64,000 nucleotides of DNA from Trueperaceae bacterium (GTDB taxonomy: Bacteria > Deinococcota > Deinococci > Deinococcales > Trueperaceae). The DNA lies in contig JAABTL010000002.1 in NCBI GenBank assembly GCA_011389865.1, positions 124,001-188,000 of the forward strand. The letters are read 5' to 3'. Shown here piece after piece: positions 44,877 to 57,100 of the stretch (position 1 is its first letter; every line of letters begins with the position of its first letter). The notes below the pieces were generated by a model, which saw nothing but the letters and a program-made list of their open reading frames with translations, made no database searches and was not told the origin of the DNA. The position numbers were made by a program, and so were the translations under genes.

Positions 44877-46120
44877 GCGGACCACCTGCCCGCGGGCGAC
44901 GGGCCGCTCGTCACGACGGTCGCCGCGACGGGGGGCCGCGAGTCCAGGAAGGCGTTGATGCCGGCAAGGGTGACGCCTTCGATGTCCGCCTCGATCCGCT
45001 CCACGGTCCTCGGCTGCCCGAAGCGGACGACGTCGCTCGCGAGCCGCGCCGCGCGCCCGCCGCTCGTCTCGGACTCGAACACGACGGACGATCTGAGCAG
45101 CAACTGGGCCCGGTGCAGCTCACCGGCATCGAAGCCGGCGCGACTGCGCTCGAGCTCCTGGAGCAGGACGTCGATCGCCTCGCTCGCTCGCTCGGGCGCG
45201 GTCACCGCGTGCGTGAGTCGGAACGCGTCGCCGTCGACCACGTGGATGGCCGAGCCGACGTCGTAGGCGAGTCCACGCTCCTCGCGGACGACCGTCCACA
45301 GCCGCGCAGCGGTCGCGCCGGCGAGCGCGGTCATCGCCAACGCCTGCTCGGTCCAGCCCGCCGCGCGCGGCGGCACCGCCGTGTCGATCAGCGCGACGTG
45401 CGTCTGCTCGCCGTGGCCGCCGCGGTGCACCCGCGCGGCGGCCCGCGGACGGGGGACCGGCATCGGCGCGGCTCTGCCCCGCCAGCTCCCGAAGGCGCCC
45501 GCGGCCGCCGCGAGCAGCGCCTCGGCGTCGGCTCCGCCCGCCAGCGCGAGGACCGCGCCCTCCGGCGCCAGCCGCGAGGCGGCCAGGGCCCGCACGTCCG
45601 CGGGCGCGAGGCGCTCGAGGTGCGTGCGCAGGCCGTACGCGCTGCGGCCGTGTGCACCCGCGTAACGCGCGGCGACCGCCGCCTCCAGCAGGCGCTCGCC
45701 CGGCGAATCCGCCACGGCGGCGAGTTCTTGCAGGGCGAGTTGCCGGGCGCCCTCGAACTCCTCGTCCGCGAGCCGCGGTGCCGCGACGGCGCTCGCCAGC
45801 AGGGGCAGCACGTGCGTCGCGTCCGACGCCAGGCAGGCGACGCCAAGGGTCGCGTGCGCACGCCCGACGCCCCCGCCTCGTCGGGCGCCGAAGCGATCGA
45901 AGGCGTCCGCGTAGGCGTGGGCATCGAGCTCTGCCGCGCCGCGCTGCAGCCATTCGTGGAGGACGACCGCGACGCCCTGCGCGTCGGCGGGGTCGCCCGC
46001 CGTCCCCAGCGGCCAGCGCAGGTGGGCGCTCACGATGGCGCGCCCGGGCATGTTGGCGACGACGATCCGCAGCCCGTTGGGCAGGACGGTGTCGAGGGGA
46101 TCGGCTGGCGGGTGGCGCAT
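44873..46120 (-). CDS. M16 family peptidase-like protein, non-catalytic partner
   Basis: 415 residues with M16 topology (LDTVLPNGLRIVVANMPGRA; LAPADVRALAASRLAPEGAV; TALAGATAARLWTVVREERG; LAYDVGSA with the R/Y pair of the C-terminal domain). At the zinc-motif position it reads VVLHEWLQRG, lacking HxxEH, so it should not be catalytic; the C-terminal R...Y substrate-binding residues are retained. TAGGCT lies 7 nt upstream of the ATG, so this pair probably has its own leaderless promoter. Confidence 0.85.
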   Translation of the reverse strand: MRHPPADPLDTVLPNGLRIVVANMPGRAIVSAHLRWPLGTAGDPADAQGVAVVLHEWLQRGAAELDAHAYADAFDRFGARRGGGVGRAHATLGVACLASDATHVLPLLASAVAAPRLADEEFEGARQLALQELAAVADSPGERLLEAAVAARYAGAHGRSAYGLRTHLERLAPADVRALAASRLAPEGAVLALAGGADAEALLAAAAGAFGSWRGRAAPMPVPRPRAAARVHRGGHGEQTHVALIDTAVPPRAAGWTEQALAMTALAGATAARLWTVVREERGLAYDVGSAIHVVDGDAFRLTHAVTAPERASEAIDVLLQELERSRAGFDAGELHRAQLLLRSSVVFESETSGGRAARLASDVVRFGQPRTVERIEADIEGVTLAGINAFLDSRPPVAATVVTSGPSPAGRWSA

Positions 46121-46188
46121 CCGCGCGAGCCTAGCACCGCGCGTGCCCGTGCGCACGCGCGCTTCACGGTTGCGCCCGGGCGGCTTCC

Positions 46189-46908
46189 TCAGACGGCGCG
46201 CACCTCGAGGTCGGTCCACGTCGCCGCGGGCGGCGCCTCCAGCGCCCGCCGGATCGCCTCCGCCACCGCGCCGACCGGGGCGACACCGTCCGGCGCACCG
46301 CTGGAGAGCGGCTCGTCGTTCGTGTCGTAGGCGCGGCCCTCGGCCTCGTAGACTGCACGCTGCATCGGCGTGTCGGTCCGTCCCGGGTACAGGCTGGTGA
46401 ACCGCACACCGCGGTCCGCCTCCTCTGCACGCCACGCGTCGGCGACGGCCCGCAGGGCGAACTTGCTGGCGGCGTAGCCGCCCCATCCGGCCTTGGCGCG
46501 GCGGCCTGCGCCCGAGTTGACGAACAGTACGTGGCCACGCGAGGCGCGCAGCGCGGGCATCAACGCCCGCGTCAGGCGCACGGGGGCGGCGACGTTGACG
46601 CGCCACTGCCAGTCGAGGTCGTCCGGATCGGCCTCCGTCAGCGGCGACAGGGCGATCACCCCGGCCGCGTGAACGATCGCATCGAGCGGTTCGGCGGCGG
46701 CGAGCGCCACCAGCGCCGCGAGATCGTCCGCGTCGGTCAAGTCGGCGACCGCGGTCGCGACCGACCCGCCGTGCGGTCCCGCTACCGCCACCAGGCGCTC
46801 GCGGTCGCGCCCCGTGGCGAGCACCCGCCATCCGTGATCGGCGAGGGTCGCGACGGCGGCGGCGCCGATGCCGCTGGAACCGCCGGTCACCAGCACGCGC
46901 CGGTTCAA
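46189..46908 (-). CDS. short-chain dehydrogenase/reductase
   Basis: 239 residues. Cofactor motif VLVTGGSSGIGAAAVATL with Arg at the end of the second strand (ATGRDRERL) suggests NADP(H). VHAAGVIALSPLTEADPDD is the NAG-type strand; catalytic Ser in VNSGAGRRAKAGWGGYAASK with Tyr-x3-Lys. Substrate unknown. TTG start overlapping the trpC stop (TTGA). Confidence 0.85.
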   Translation of the reverse strand: MNRRVLVTGGSSGIGAAAVATLADHGWRVLATGRDRERLVAVAGPHGGSVATAVADLTDADDLAALVALAAAEPLDAIVHAAGVIALSPLTEADPDDLDWQWRVNVAAPVRLTRALMPALRASRGHVLFVNSGAGRRAKAGWGGYAASKFALRAVADAWRAEEADRGVRFTSLYPGRTDTPMQRAVYEAEGRAYDTNDEPLSSGAPDGVAPVGAVAEAIRRALEAPPAATWTDLEVRAV

Positions 46909-47786
46909 CTGGGATCTCCGGCGCCGTGCGCCCGCCGTGCCGCCACCAGGAACGCCGTCAGCGTCCCACCGGGGTCGCCGCTCCCGGCGAGGTGGCTACC
47001 GACCAGCACCGCGTCGGCGATGCCGGCCAGGCGCGCCACGGCGGCGCCGTCGCGGTAACCGGACTCGGCGACCCAGGTCGCCTCCGGCGCCAGCCGGCGG
47101 CCCGCCTCGATCAGCCTGGGCGCGACCGCGGTGTCGATCTCCAGGCTGCGCAGGTCGCGGTTGTTGACGCCGATCAGGCGCGCGCCCGCGGCGACCGCCA
47201 CGTCGAGCTCTGCCTCGTCGTGCACCTCGACCAGCGCGTCGAGGCCCAGCGACCGCGCGTACCGCAGGTAGGGTCCGACCGCCTCCCCCAGCAGGCCGAC
47301 GATCAGCAGAACCGCCCGCGCGCCGGCGCGCGCCGCCTCCTCGAGCTGTCGTGGGTCCACGACGAAGTCCTTGCGCAGGGTCGGCAGCGGCACCGCCGCG
47401 GCCACCGCCCGCAGGTGGGCGAGCTCGCCGCCGAAGCGGTGCGGCTCCGTCAGCACGGAGACCCCGGCCGCACCCGCGGCCGCGTACGCGCGCGCCGTCG
47501 CCAGCGGGTCGAGGTCGGCGATGGCGCCCAGCGACGGCGAGGCGCGCTTGATCTCGGCCACCACGGCCGGCAGTCGGCCCCGCGCCGCGCGCCCGCCGAT
47601 GGCTTCGAGCAACCCCGCGGCGCTCGCGGAAACGACGGGCTCGTGGCTGCCGCCCTCCTCTTCGTCGACCGCGCGTGCGCGCCCGATCTCGCCGATCACG
47701 CCGGGCACCCGCGCGAGGACCGCCGGCGCGAGCGGCGCAGGGCGCGCCGCCGCAGCGTCGGAGGACCCCGCGGTGTCACAGGACAT
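46905..47786 (-). CDS. trpC: indole-3-glycerol-phosphate synthase
   Basis: 293 residues (usually ~260; the first ~40 are an Ala-rich extension). TIM-barrel signatures: [110 protein letters not shown]. It makes indole-3-glycerol phosphate for tryptophan. No other trp genes are nearby, so it is a scattered trp gene. Overlaps acyP by 11 nt. Confidence 0.93.
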   Translation of the reverse strand: MSCDTAGSSDAAAARPAPLAPAVLARVPGVIGEIGRARAVDEEEGGSHEPVVSASAAGLLEAIGGRAARGRLPAVVAEIKRASPSLGAIADLDPLATARAYAAAGAAGVSVLTEPHRFGGELAHLRAVAAAVPLPTLRKDFVVDPRQLEEAARAGARAVLLIVGLLGEAVGPYLRYARSLGLDALVEVHDEAELDVAVAAGARLIGVNNRDLRSLEIDTAVAPRLIEAGRRLAPEATWVAESGYRDGAAVARLAGIADAVLVGSHLAGSGDPGGTLTAFLVAARRAHGAGDPS

Positions 47787-48057
47787 GGAACCCGCGTAGG
47801 CCGGCGGCCTCGCTCCAGGCGACCTCGAGCGCGTCGACCGCCGCGTGCGCCGGTCCCTGGGAGAGGGCGACGAGCGCGTGCTCGATCTCGCCGCGATCGC
47901 CCTCGAGGAGCACCTCCACGCGGCCGTCGGGGAGGTTCTCCGCGTGACCGGCGAGGCCGAGGTCGAGGGCATGACGGCGGACGAAGGCGCGGTAGCCGAC
48001 CCCCTGGACCCGGCCCCGGACCAGGATGGTGGCGCGGACGTCGGTGGCGTCGGTCAT
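47776..48057 (-). CDS. acyP: acylphosphatase
   Basis: 93 residues, the standard size. [20 protein letters not shown] holds the catalytic Arg; [20 protein letters not shown] holds the catalytic Asn and strand. Hydrolyses carboxyl-phosphate bonds such as acetyl- or carbamoyl-phosphate. The ATG is 6 nt after TACCAT; a second in-frame ATG at 48084 also has TACCAT exactly 6 nt upstream, so two leaderless starts (93 or 102 residues) are possible. Confidence 0.92.
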   Translation of the reverse strand: MTDATDVRATILVRGRVQGVGYRAFVRRHALDLGLAGHAENLPDGRVEVLLEGDRGEIEHALVALSQGPAHAAVDALEVAWSEAAGLRGFHVL

Positions 48058-48063
48058 GCCGAC

Positions 48064-48096
48064 ATGGTACCTCAGGCCCCTCATGCGCCGATGGTA
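48064..48096 (-). promoter_or_regulatory. two TACCAT -10 boxes, each 6 nt from an in-frame acyP ATG
   Basis: TACCAT at 48096-48091 precedes ATG 48084; TACCAT at 48069-48064 precedes ATG 48057. Both ATGs share the acyP frame. Confidence 0.5.
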
Positions 48097-48174
48097 GGGT
48101 GGCGACCAGGACGGGGCTCGTCGCGTGTCGCAAGCGCGCTGGACCGACGCCGACCCGGCCCGAACCGACACCGG

Positions 48175-51100
48175 ATGCGACGACGAACCCTCACCACCCT
48201 CACGCTGTTCGCGGCGCTGGCCCTCACGCTGGGTTGGCTCCCCAATTCGTCGTGGCTGCGGGGCGTCCTCGGTTCGCTGCTCGTCGACTCGGCCGCCGCC
48301 GCGAACGCCACCCTCAGCTTCACTGCGATCACCGGCTACGCCTGGCGCGGCCTGACGCTGACGGAGCCGCGTCTCGTGGCCGACGGCCTGGACGTGAACG
48401 CGGCCTCCGTCTCGGTCAGCTGGTTCCTACCGGCGCTCGTCGTCGGCGAGTTGCCGCTCCGGCTCGACGTCGCGGGACTCGCCGGGGACGTGGAGGTCGG
48501 CCGCCTGAACGTACCGGCGGCGGACGGCGAGCCCTCCGCCGTGCGGGTGCGCATCGACGGAGCGACGATCGACATCGCCGACCTGCGGGTCGCCGAGGTC
48601 CCGTTCGATCTCCCCGACCTCAGTATCGAGCGCCTGGAGGCGACGAGCCTGGACGACGGGCACTGGGAACTGTCCACGTCGCTGGTGACGGCCGAGGGGC
48701 ACCTCGAGGGGAGCGTCCGCGGTCGCCTCGGCGACGACGCCTTCGAGGTGACGCTCGAGCGCGGCGACGCGCGCGTGGCCCGCCACTGGTGGGACGGCAT
48801 CGAGGCCGGCACGGTGCGCGGCGAGCTCACCGTCGCGTCCGGTCTCACCGCGGGCCGTTTCGAGGTCGTGGGCGGCGCCATCGACGCGCTCGGTACGCCC
48901 GCGACCGACATCCAAGGTCCCATCGCCTGGCGCGACGACGTGATCGAGGTCGCGCTGGCGGGCGCCATCGTCGGCGGTCGCTTCGCCGCCGGCGGGACGG
49001 TCGACCTCGCCCGAGCGCGCTGGCAGGCGGAGGGGAACGCGGAGGCGCCCTTGGCCGAGGCGAGCCGCGCGCTCCTCGAGCTCCTCGGCGCCCCCGGCCT
49101 CCCGGGCGCCGACGATGGCGTCGTGCGGGCCAGCGTGACGGCCGAGGGCTGGACCGCGGCGACGGTCGCGGCGGACGTCACCGCCGTGGGCGACTGGCTG
49201 GGCGCCGCGCTGGCGGTGGACGACCTGAGGTTGGCGTACGACACCGCGCGGGGGCTGTCGCTGGCGATCGATGGTCGCTGGGGGGACGGGCCGCTGCAAC
49301 TGCGCACCGAGGCCCGGGACGGTCCCACCGACTGGCGCGTGGCCGCGGGTCCGCTGCGCGTGCTCGGTGTGCCGCTCGAGGCGGTCGCGGCCACCTTCAC
49401 GACCGGCGACGGGCCCGTGCGAGGGCGCGCGACGGCCCGCGCTGGCGAGGGGCCGTGGTGGCTTGCGGCCGACGTCGTGCTCGATCCCGAGGGCCTGCAG
49501 GCCTTCGTCGACGGCAGCGCCTGGGGTGGCCCCATCACGGGTGCCTTCGCCACCGCCGTGTCCGCCGACGCACGCGTCGAGGGCGGCGTCACTTGGGTGG
49601 CGCCCGACGAGTTGGCTGCGGGTGCGGCGCGCGTGGAGGCCCGGGTGAGCGGTGACCTGAGCGCGCCCAGCTTCGACCTGGAGGTGGGCGGCGACCGCGC
49701 GGTGACGCCACGCGTCGCCGGCCTCGACCTCCCCTCGCTCCTGCCCGACCTCGACCTCCGTGGCGCCGCGAGCGCCTCGCTCGCCGGCGGGCGTCTGCAG
49801 GGCAGCGGACGGCTGGGGCCCGTCGCCCTCGAGATCGACGGCGACGACTGGACCGTCGGCATCGACGCGTTGAGCCTGGGTGGCGCGCTGAGTGGCACCG
49901 TGGGGCCGGTCACGGCGAGCGGGAACCCGGACGGTTGGTCGGCCACCCTGCGCACGACCGTCGCCGCCGGGGCGCCGCTTCCGGGAGGCGCCGAGCCGCT
50001 GTGGAGCGTGGCCGAAGACGTCGCGTGGCGAGTCGAGGGTGGTCCGGACGGCTGGACCGCGATCGGCGACGACGACCGCTGGCGGCTGACCTCGGATGGC
50101 GGTGGCGCCTGGAGCGCCGAAGCCGCGCCGGTCACCTGGCTCGGTCGGCCCGCGAGTCTCGACGCGCAGGGCACGTTCGCCGCCTTCGCCGCCACCGTCG
50201 CGCTGCCAGAGTTGCTCGCGTCCGCCGACTGGGGCGACGGCTCGCTGCGGGCGTCCGTCCTGAGCGGCGGCGAACGACTCGACGGCACCTGGGAACCGGG
50301 CGGACGACTCGACGTCGAGGGCGGGCTCGACCTCGGGGTCGCCCTCCGGGGATGGGCCGACGTCGCCGGCGTGGCGAGCGTCACGGCGGCGTGGGAGACG
50401 TCCCGCGACGGCCTGCCGCGCGGCGCGGCGACGGTGGGCCTGGTGGCGCCGTGGCCCGCGACGATCGCCCTGACCGCCGACGGGACCGCGGTCAGCTGGG
50501 AGGCGACGAGCGAACTCGCCGACGTGCCCCTGCGGTCGTCCGGCGAGTGGCGACCGGACGCACCGGAGCCGCTCGCCGGGACCCTCGCCTGGGGGGACCT
50601 CGCCCAGCTCCGCATCGACGGCGATGGCGCCGCGGGCGCGGGGACGTGGCCAGGCTGGGGCATGGCGGGCGTGCGTGTCGAACCGCAGGCGTGGCGCGTT
50701 CGGCTGTCGGGAACGGGTGCCGGAGAGGCCGAGTTCGGCGCCACGCGCGCCACCTTCGACCTCGCCGAGCCAAGCCTCGACGCGGCGATCGACCTCGGCC
50801 TGTCGTGGGGCGGGCAGCCGGCACGCGTCACGGGGCGCGCCGGCTGGTCGGCAGAGCGACCCGACGGCGAACTCGCGGCGACGCTCGAGCTCACCGGCGG
50901 AGCCCGGGCGACCCTCGTCGGTGACCTCGGCGGCGTCACGGGGACCTTCGCGGGGCCGGTCGCGGATTGGGCCTCAGTGGCCAGCCCGCTCCTGGCGGCC
51001 GAGGGCGAGGCGGCGCTCGTCGGCGAGCTCACGGGCACCCTCGCGTGGTCGCCCGAGGCGTCGCTGGAGGTGCGCGCCGGCTGGCGCGACGACGAGGACC

Positions 51101-54100
51101 GGCCCGTCAGTCTCGCCTGGACGCCCGCCGGTGGCGAGTTGAACGGCGCCGACTGGCGCGCCAGCCTCGACCCCGACGGGCGTCTCGAGATCGAGGCCGA
51201 GCAGGCGCGCCTCGCTCCGCTGGTGCGGCGCGACGACCTGGCGCTCGCGATCGACGGCAGCCTCGCGGTCTCGCTGGGCCTGGCCGTGATGGCCGGCACG
51301 GCGACCGGGGGCGCCGCTGGCGGCGCCCTCGACGTGACCGCCTCGTACGCGGGGGCCGACCTGGCCGCCCGACTCGTCGGCGGCGACGAGCCGGCCCTCG
51401 ACGCGACGGCGAGTCTCGGCCCACTGCGCGCATGGGCGGAGGGACCGGTGGTGTTCGGCCCGGCCATCACCTGGGGCGGCAATTGGCGCCTCGCCGACGA
51501 CGCGGGCATCGGACTCGACGGCCGCGGCGCCTTCCTCGCGTCCCCCGACGAGAGCCGCCTCGACGGCACGGTCGACCTGTCGGCGGGGGAGCTGGGCCCG
51601 CTGGCGTGGCCACGGCTCGCCGCGGAGGTCGAACTGCGGCCCGACGACCTCGCGCTGTCGGGCGCAGCGGGGCTCACCGGCAGCTGGCCCGCGGGGCTGT
51701 CGACGACCGTGACCCTCGCGGACGTGCCGACCTCCCTGTGGCTGCGACCGGACGACCGAGGCTGGGCGCTCGACCTCGGCGGCGAGCTCGTGACCGCCGC
51801 ATGGTCGGGCGACCTCGACGCCTGGTCGCTCCGCGGCGCGGCCCGGCTCGCAGGCATGAAGGTGGCGCTGGAGGCCACGGGGGCGGCGGCGGCGGCCAGC
51901 GGTCGCTGGTCACTGACCCACGACGCATCCACCGACGCCGACCCGGCGCCGTGGGCGGAAGGGCGCCTGACGCTGGACGACGGCGTGCTGGAGGTCGTCG
52001 CGCGGGGCGAAGACGTCGACCTTGCGGCGGCGTCAGGGCTCGCGCAACTGCCCGACTCCGCCGTGCGCGGCGAACTGCGTGCGCGGATCGCGGCCGCTGG
52101 CTGGTCGCTCGACGGCCTGCTCGACGCGTCCTTGCCACCCGAGACCGGTTGGCCCGTCAGCGCGCGCCTGGAGGCCGCCGGCCAGACCTTGGTCCTGGCG
52201 GCGGAGGCCGACGCGGCCGGCGTGGCCACCACCTGGAGCGTGAGCGGCGACGACCTCGGCGACTGGCCCGCCACGCGCTGGGCGCTCGCCGGCCGGATCG
52301 ACGACGTCCCCTGGAGCGGCGAGGCCCGCACGGACGCGACCGGCCTGGAGCTCGACCTCGCGAGCGCCGACGGCCTGTGGCGGCTGACCGCGGCGGGCGG
52401 GCGGGCGGGCGAGGCCAGCGCCACCGGTCCCGACGGGCTCGCCGCCGATCTCTCCTGGCGTCTCGACCCGTCGCTCGAGGCCGAGCTCGAAGCCGCAGCG
52501 GCCGGGTTCGCGGTCGCCGCCCACGTCGGCCTGCCGGCGAACGGCGGCGGCGGGGGGCCGTGGCTGCGGCTCGACGTGGCGCACGCCGAGGAGCCGTGGC
52601 GGGCGCACCTCGTCGGTCCGCTCGACCCGCTGGCGCTCTCCGGCGCCGTCGCGCTCACCGACCACGGCTTCGCCGCCAGCCTGGTGTCGTCACCATCGTG
52701 GCGGCTCGACTGGGGGGGGCTCGAGCTGGCCTGGGAGGACGGCGGCTTGGCGATCGACGGTCGCAGCGAGACGGGGCAGCTGCCGCTCGTCGAGCTGGAG
52801 GCTACCGACCTCCGCTGGCGCGGCGACGCGGGCTGGACGGGTCGCGGTCGCCTCGCGGGCACCTGGGACGCCGGGACGCTGGGGCGCCTCGACGCCGTCG
52901 CCGAGCTCGCCGGCGCAGGCGACCTCGAGGCCCTGCTGGCGCTGACGCTGGACGGCGCCGACGTCGGGGGCGCGTCGCTCCGCGTCGGGTCCGACCCGAC
53001 CGCCGGGGTCCGCGGCGACGCCGAGCTCGCCGTGCCGCTCGCCGCGTTGGCGTCGTCGACGCTGTTCGCCAGCGGCCCCGTAGGCTTCGGCGCCACGGGC
53101 ATCGACGCCGACCTCGAGCTGCGGCTCGCGGGCCCGCGGGAGGCGGCCGGGCGGTTGACGGCCGACGCCGAGGCCATCACGGCCCAGCTGTCCGGCCCCG
53201 GCATCGAGCTGACGTCGGAACTGCGCGGCGCCCTCGGCACGGGCCGTCTCGAGCTCCGCGAGCTGCCGCTCGACGAGGCGCTGCCGTTCCTGCAGGAGCC
53301 GCGCCTGAGCGCCAATGCCGACGTCACGTGGGACGCCGCGGGCTGGGCGTGGCGGGTCGAAGGCCTGCGCCTCACGACGCCCGGGAGCCTGCTGGAGGCC
53401 GGTGGCGTCGGGGGGCCGAACGGGCGCGTGGAGGCGTCGGCCCGCGTCGACGTCGACCTGCGCGACCTCCTGCTCGACACGGCGATCGCCGGCCGCGTGC
53501 ACGGTCCCGTGTCGTTCGACGGCGAGATCGGCGAACCGCTGGCGGGCACGATCGCGGCCAACCTGGAGGCGGAGGACGTGCACTGGGACGGCCTCGCCGC
53601 GACGTGGTGGGCCGCGCTGACGGTGACCGGCAGCGCCGGCGATCCCCTCGTTCGCGCCGACTGGGCGGCCAGCGGTGCGGACGCGCACCTCGACGGCGAC
53701 GCCGCTTGGTGGCCGGCGCGCTCGACCGGCGAGCTGCGGGCGGACGGCGACCTCTTCGGTGCGCGGCTGGCGCTCGACGTCGGGCTGGAGGCGGAGCGCT
53801 TCAGCGGCGGCGGCGAGGTCGATGTCGGCGGTGAGACCTGGAGCGTGACGTCCGAAGCCGGCCGCCTCGCCGTCCGTGGATCCGACCGCTGGCGGGACTG
53901 GTCGGTCGCGATCGATCCCGCCGACTGGAGCGCCGACGTCACCGGCGACCTGGCGGCCTTGCCCACCGCGAGCGGCAGCGTGGCGGGGACGATCGGCCTC
54001 GGCGCGGCCCAGCGACCCGTCGTCGATCTCGCGTGGCGCGCGGCCGCGGTCGGCGGCATCGAGCTGGGTGACGGCCGCGTCACCGGCGATGGGGTAGCGG

Positions 54101-57100
54101 GTTGGGCCCTGACCGGCACGCGCGCGACGGGCTCGCTCGATCCCGACCTGCGGCACTGGATGCTGACGCTCGACGGCGTTGCGACGCCCGTAGGCGACAC
54201 CAGCGCGTCGCTCGCGGCGCGCGGCGGCCCGGACGGCATGGAGTTGGCCGCGACGTGGACCGGCGACACGCCGGCCGGTCCGATCGACCTGCGCATCGAC
54301 GCAGCGGGCGAGGGAGATCGCTGGCGCGGGGACGTGACGGGACACGCGTTCGCGGGTGAGGTCGCGTGGCCGCTCACGCTCGACGGCGATGCGCTGGGTG
54401 GGAGCGGCCGCCTGGCCGGGGCCAGCGTGGCGGGCACGTCCTTCGACGCCGAACTAGGGCTCGCCGGCACGGTTGCAGACCCCGAGCTCGCCATCGGCGT
54501 CGCGGCCGGGCCCGATGGCGCGTGGCGCGTCGACGCCGGCTGGCGCGCTGGCGTCGCCCGTGTCGAGGCGTCGCTGCCGTCCGCCGACGGGGTGCAGCTG
54601 TCCGTACGCGGCGAGGCGTGGCCGGAGATCGACGTCGCCATCGACGGTGGCGACGCCGGTCTCGTGAGGCTGACCGGGGGCTGGCGAAGCGAGGCCCTGC
54701 GCCTCACGGGTGCCCTCGCGCTGGACGTGGGCGACCTGCGGATCGAGGTGGCGGAGCCCACGACCCTGCGCGTCCTGCTGCCGGCCCTCGGCGGTGGGCT
54801 GACCACGACCCTGCCGGACGCGCCGCTGCAGGGCGCCATCGCCGAGGTGTTGGAGGCGGGCTGGTGGTGGCGCGCGACCGGCGGCTGGGCCGGCTCGCTG
54901 CGCGCGCTCGGTCCCGACGGCGCGTGGATCGTGGCCGACGGGCTGTCGTTCGAACGGAGCGGCGTGGTCGCGACCTTGGACGGTCGGGTCGCAGCAGGCG
55001 CCGGCGGCGACGCCGGCGACGGAGTCGACGCCGGCGACGGAGTCGACGCTGTGCTCGACCTCCGCCTCGACCTGAGTAGCCTGGCCGACGACTTCGCCTT
55101 CGCCGGCGCGTGGGCTTGGTCGAGCCCGGTGGTCGGCAAGCTGCGTTGGAGCGACGGGCTGCTGTCGCTGACCGGAGAGGCGCCGTGGGGCATCGACGCG
55201 ACCGTCGACCTCGCCTCGGGTGCGGCTGCGATCGCCTTCGACGTGGCGGGTTCGGACACGGGCGACCGCCGGCCCCCATCCGCCGAGGGCCGCCTGACGC
55301 TCGATGCCGACGGCTGGGGCGGCACGCTGCGCGTCGAGACGGTGACGGACGCCCTGGGCGACGGACCGGCCTCGGTGGACCTCGCCATCGCGGGCGCCGG
55401 TGACCATCTCACGGTCGACGCCAGCGTCCTGGGCACCCGCGGCAGCGCGACGGCGGTGGGCCGCTGGGACGCCGGCGCCCTGCTGCCCGACGGCTGGGGC
55501 CCCCCGTCGGTCCCAGTGCGCGAACTCGACGCGCGCGTCGTCGGGCTCGACCTCACGGGCATCGCCGGCATCCCGGGCATCTCGGGCGATCTCGGGGGCA
55601 GCGTGACGTTGCGAGACGACCGGCTCTTCGGCCTCTTGACCAGCGACGCCCTCACGTACGGCGAACGCACCGATGCGGCGCGCCTCGAGTTCCAGGCCGA
55701 CCTCGCGGCAGCGACGGGCATCGTCGGGAGCGGCCGCCTCGACCTCGAGGGGGCGAACGCGCAGTTCGACGTCGGTCCAGCGGGCGTCTCGACGCTCGTG
55801 CGCCTCGAGCGCTTCCCCCTGCACGCGTGGGTCGAGGCGGTGGTGGGACCCTCCGACGTCAGGGCCGAGGTCACCGGCGCCGTTCGTGGTGCCTGGGCTT
55901 GGGGCGCTGCCGCCCCGGACGACCTGCGGGTCGCGGCCGAACGCATCGAGCTCGAGCGCGCCGGCGTCGTGACGATCGGCGAGCTGTCGATCGAGTGGGA
56001 CGGCCATTCGCTGACCATCGGTCGGGCCGCGTTCGAGGGGCGCGGCACGTGGCAGGCGCGTGGTCGCATCACACCGGAGCTGCTCGACCTCGAGCTGCTG
56101 GCGCAGGCGGCCGACTTCGGGCCGCTGCTCGGCCTGGTGCCGAGCTTCGCGCGCTACGGTGTCTCTGCCGAGGGCAACCTCGTCCTCACCGCCCACGGCA
56201 CGCCCGCGTCGCCCGACGTGGCGCTGCGCACCGACGACCTCCGGCTACTCATCGCGGGCACCCGCTACCAGCTGTTGGAGACGCGCTTCACGCTCCGCGA
56301 CGAGGACTGGAGCGGCCGGGCCGAGATCGTGGCGCTCGACCCGGTAACCGGCCGGCTCGAGCTCGCGACGAACGGGCGCATCGGTCCCTTCCCCGAGGGC
56401 GGCTTCGGCCTGAACGCCCGCGCCGTCGGCGACCTGGACGTCCCCTTCGTGGGCCGCGTCGAGGCCATCACGGCGGAGCTCACGTGGAGCGACGACGAGG
56501 CGCCGGCGCTCGCTGCCCGTGGCACGCTCGGCTCGCCCTTCACGATCGACGGCACGCTCGCGCCGCTCGACCTCCGCGCCAACGGGCGCGACCTTCTCGT
56601 CACCCTCCCCTTCCTAGCCATCGCCGACGCGCAGCTCGACGTCGACCTGAGTCTGGTCGACGACGTCGGCGGCGTCCGGCTCGGCGGCCGCGTCGACGCG
56701 AGCCAGGCGCGGATCGACCTCGCGACGCGAGCCGCGGTCACGCCGCCGGTCGACGAGAGCGCGCCAGCGACCCAGGAGACGGCCCCCAGGCCCGTCGGCG
56801 ACCCGCGCGAACGGTTCCGCTTCGACGCGGTCAGGATCGTCGCGCCGCAGCGGGTGACGTTCAACGAATCGTTCGGCAACGCAGAGGCAAGCGTCGACCT
56901 GTCACTGGGGGGTACCGCGGCGTCGCCCCAACTCGCCGGCGAGGTCACCGCGCTGCGCGGCACCGTCCGCTTCGCGGGCCGTGACCTGGAGCTGACCGAG
57001 GCGGTGGCGACCTTCGACCCCGCGCGCGGCGTGTACCCGGCCGTGCGGGTCGCCGGCCGCACCGCGTTCGAGAAGGCGCGCGTCGTTCGCCCCGGCGAGA

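Noticed and set aside
48336-56072. 2578-codon open frame antisense to tamB
   Set aside because: In very GC-rich DNA stop codons are rare in off-frames. The translation is low-complexity Ser/Ala/Pro/Arg-rich with no domain, while the plus-strand frame has a signal anchor and a TamB C-terminus.
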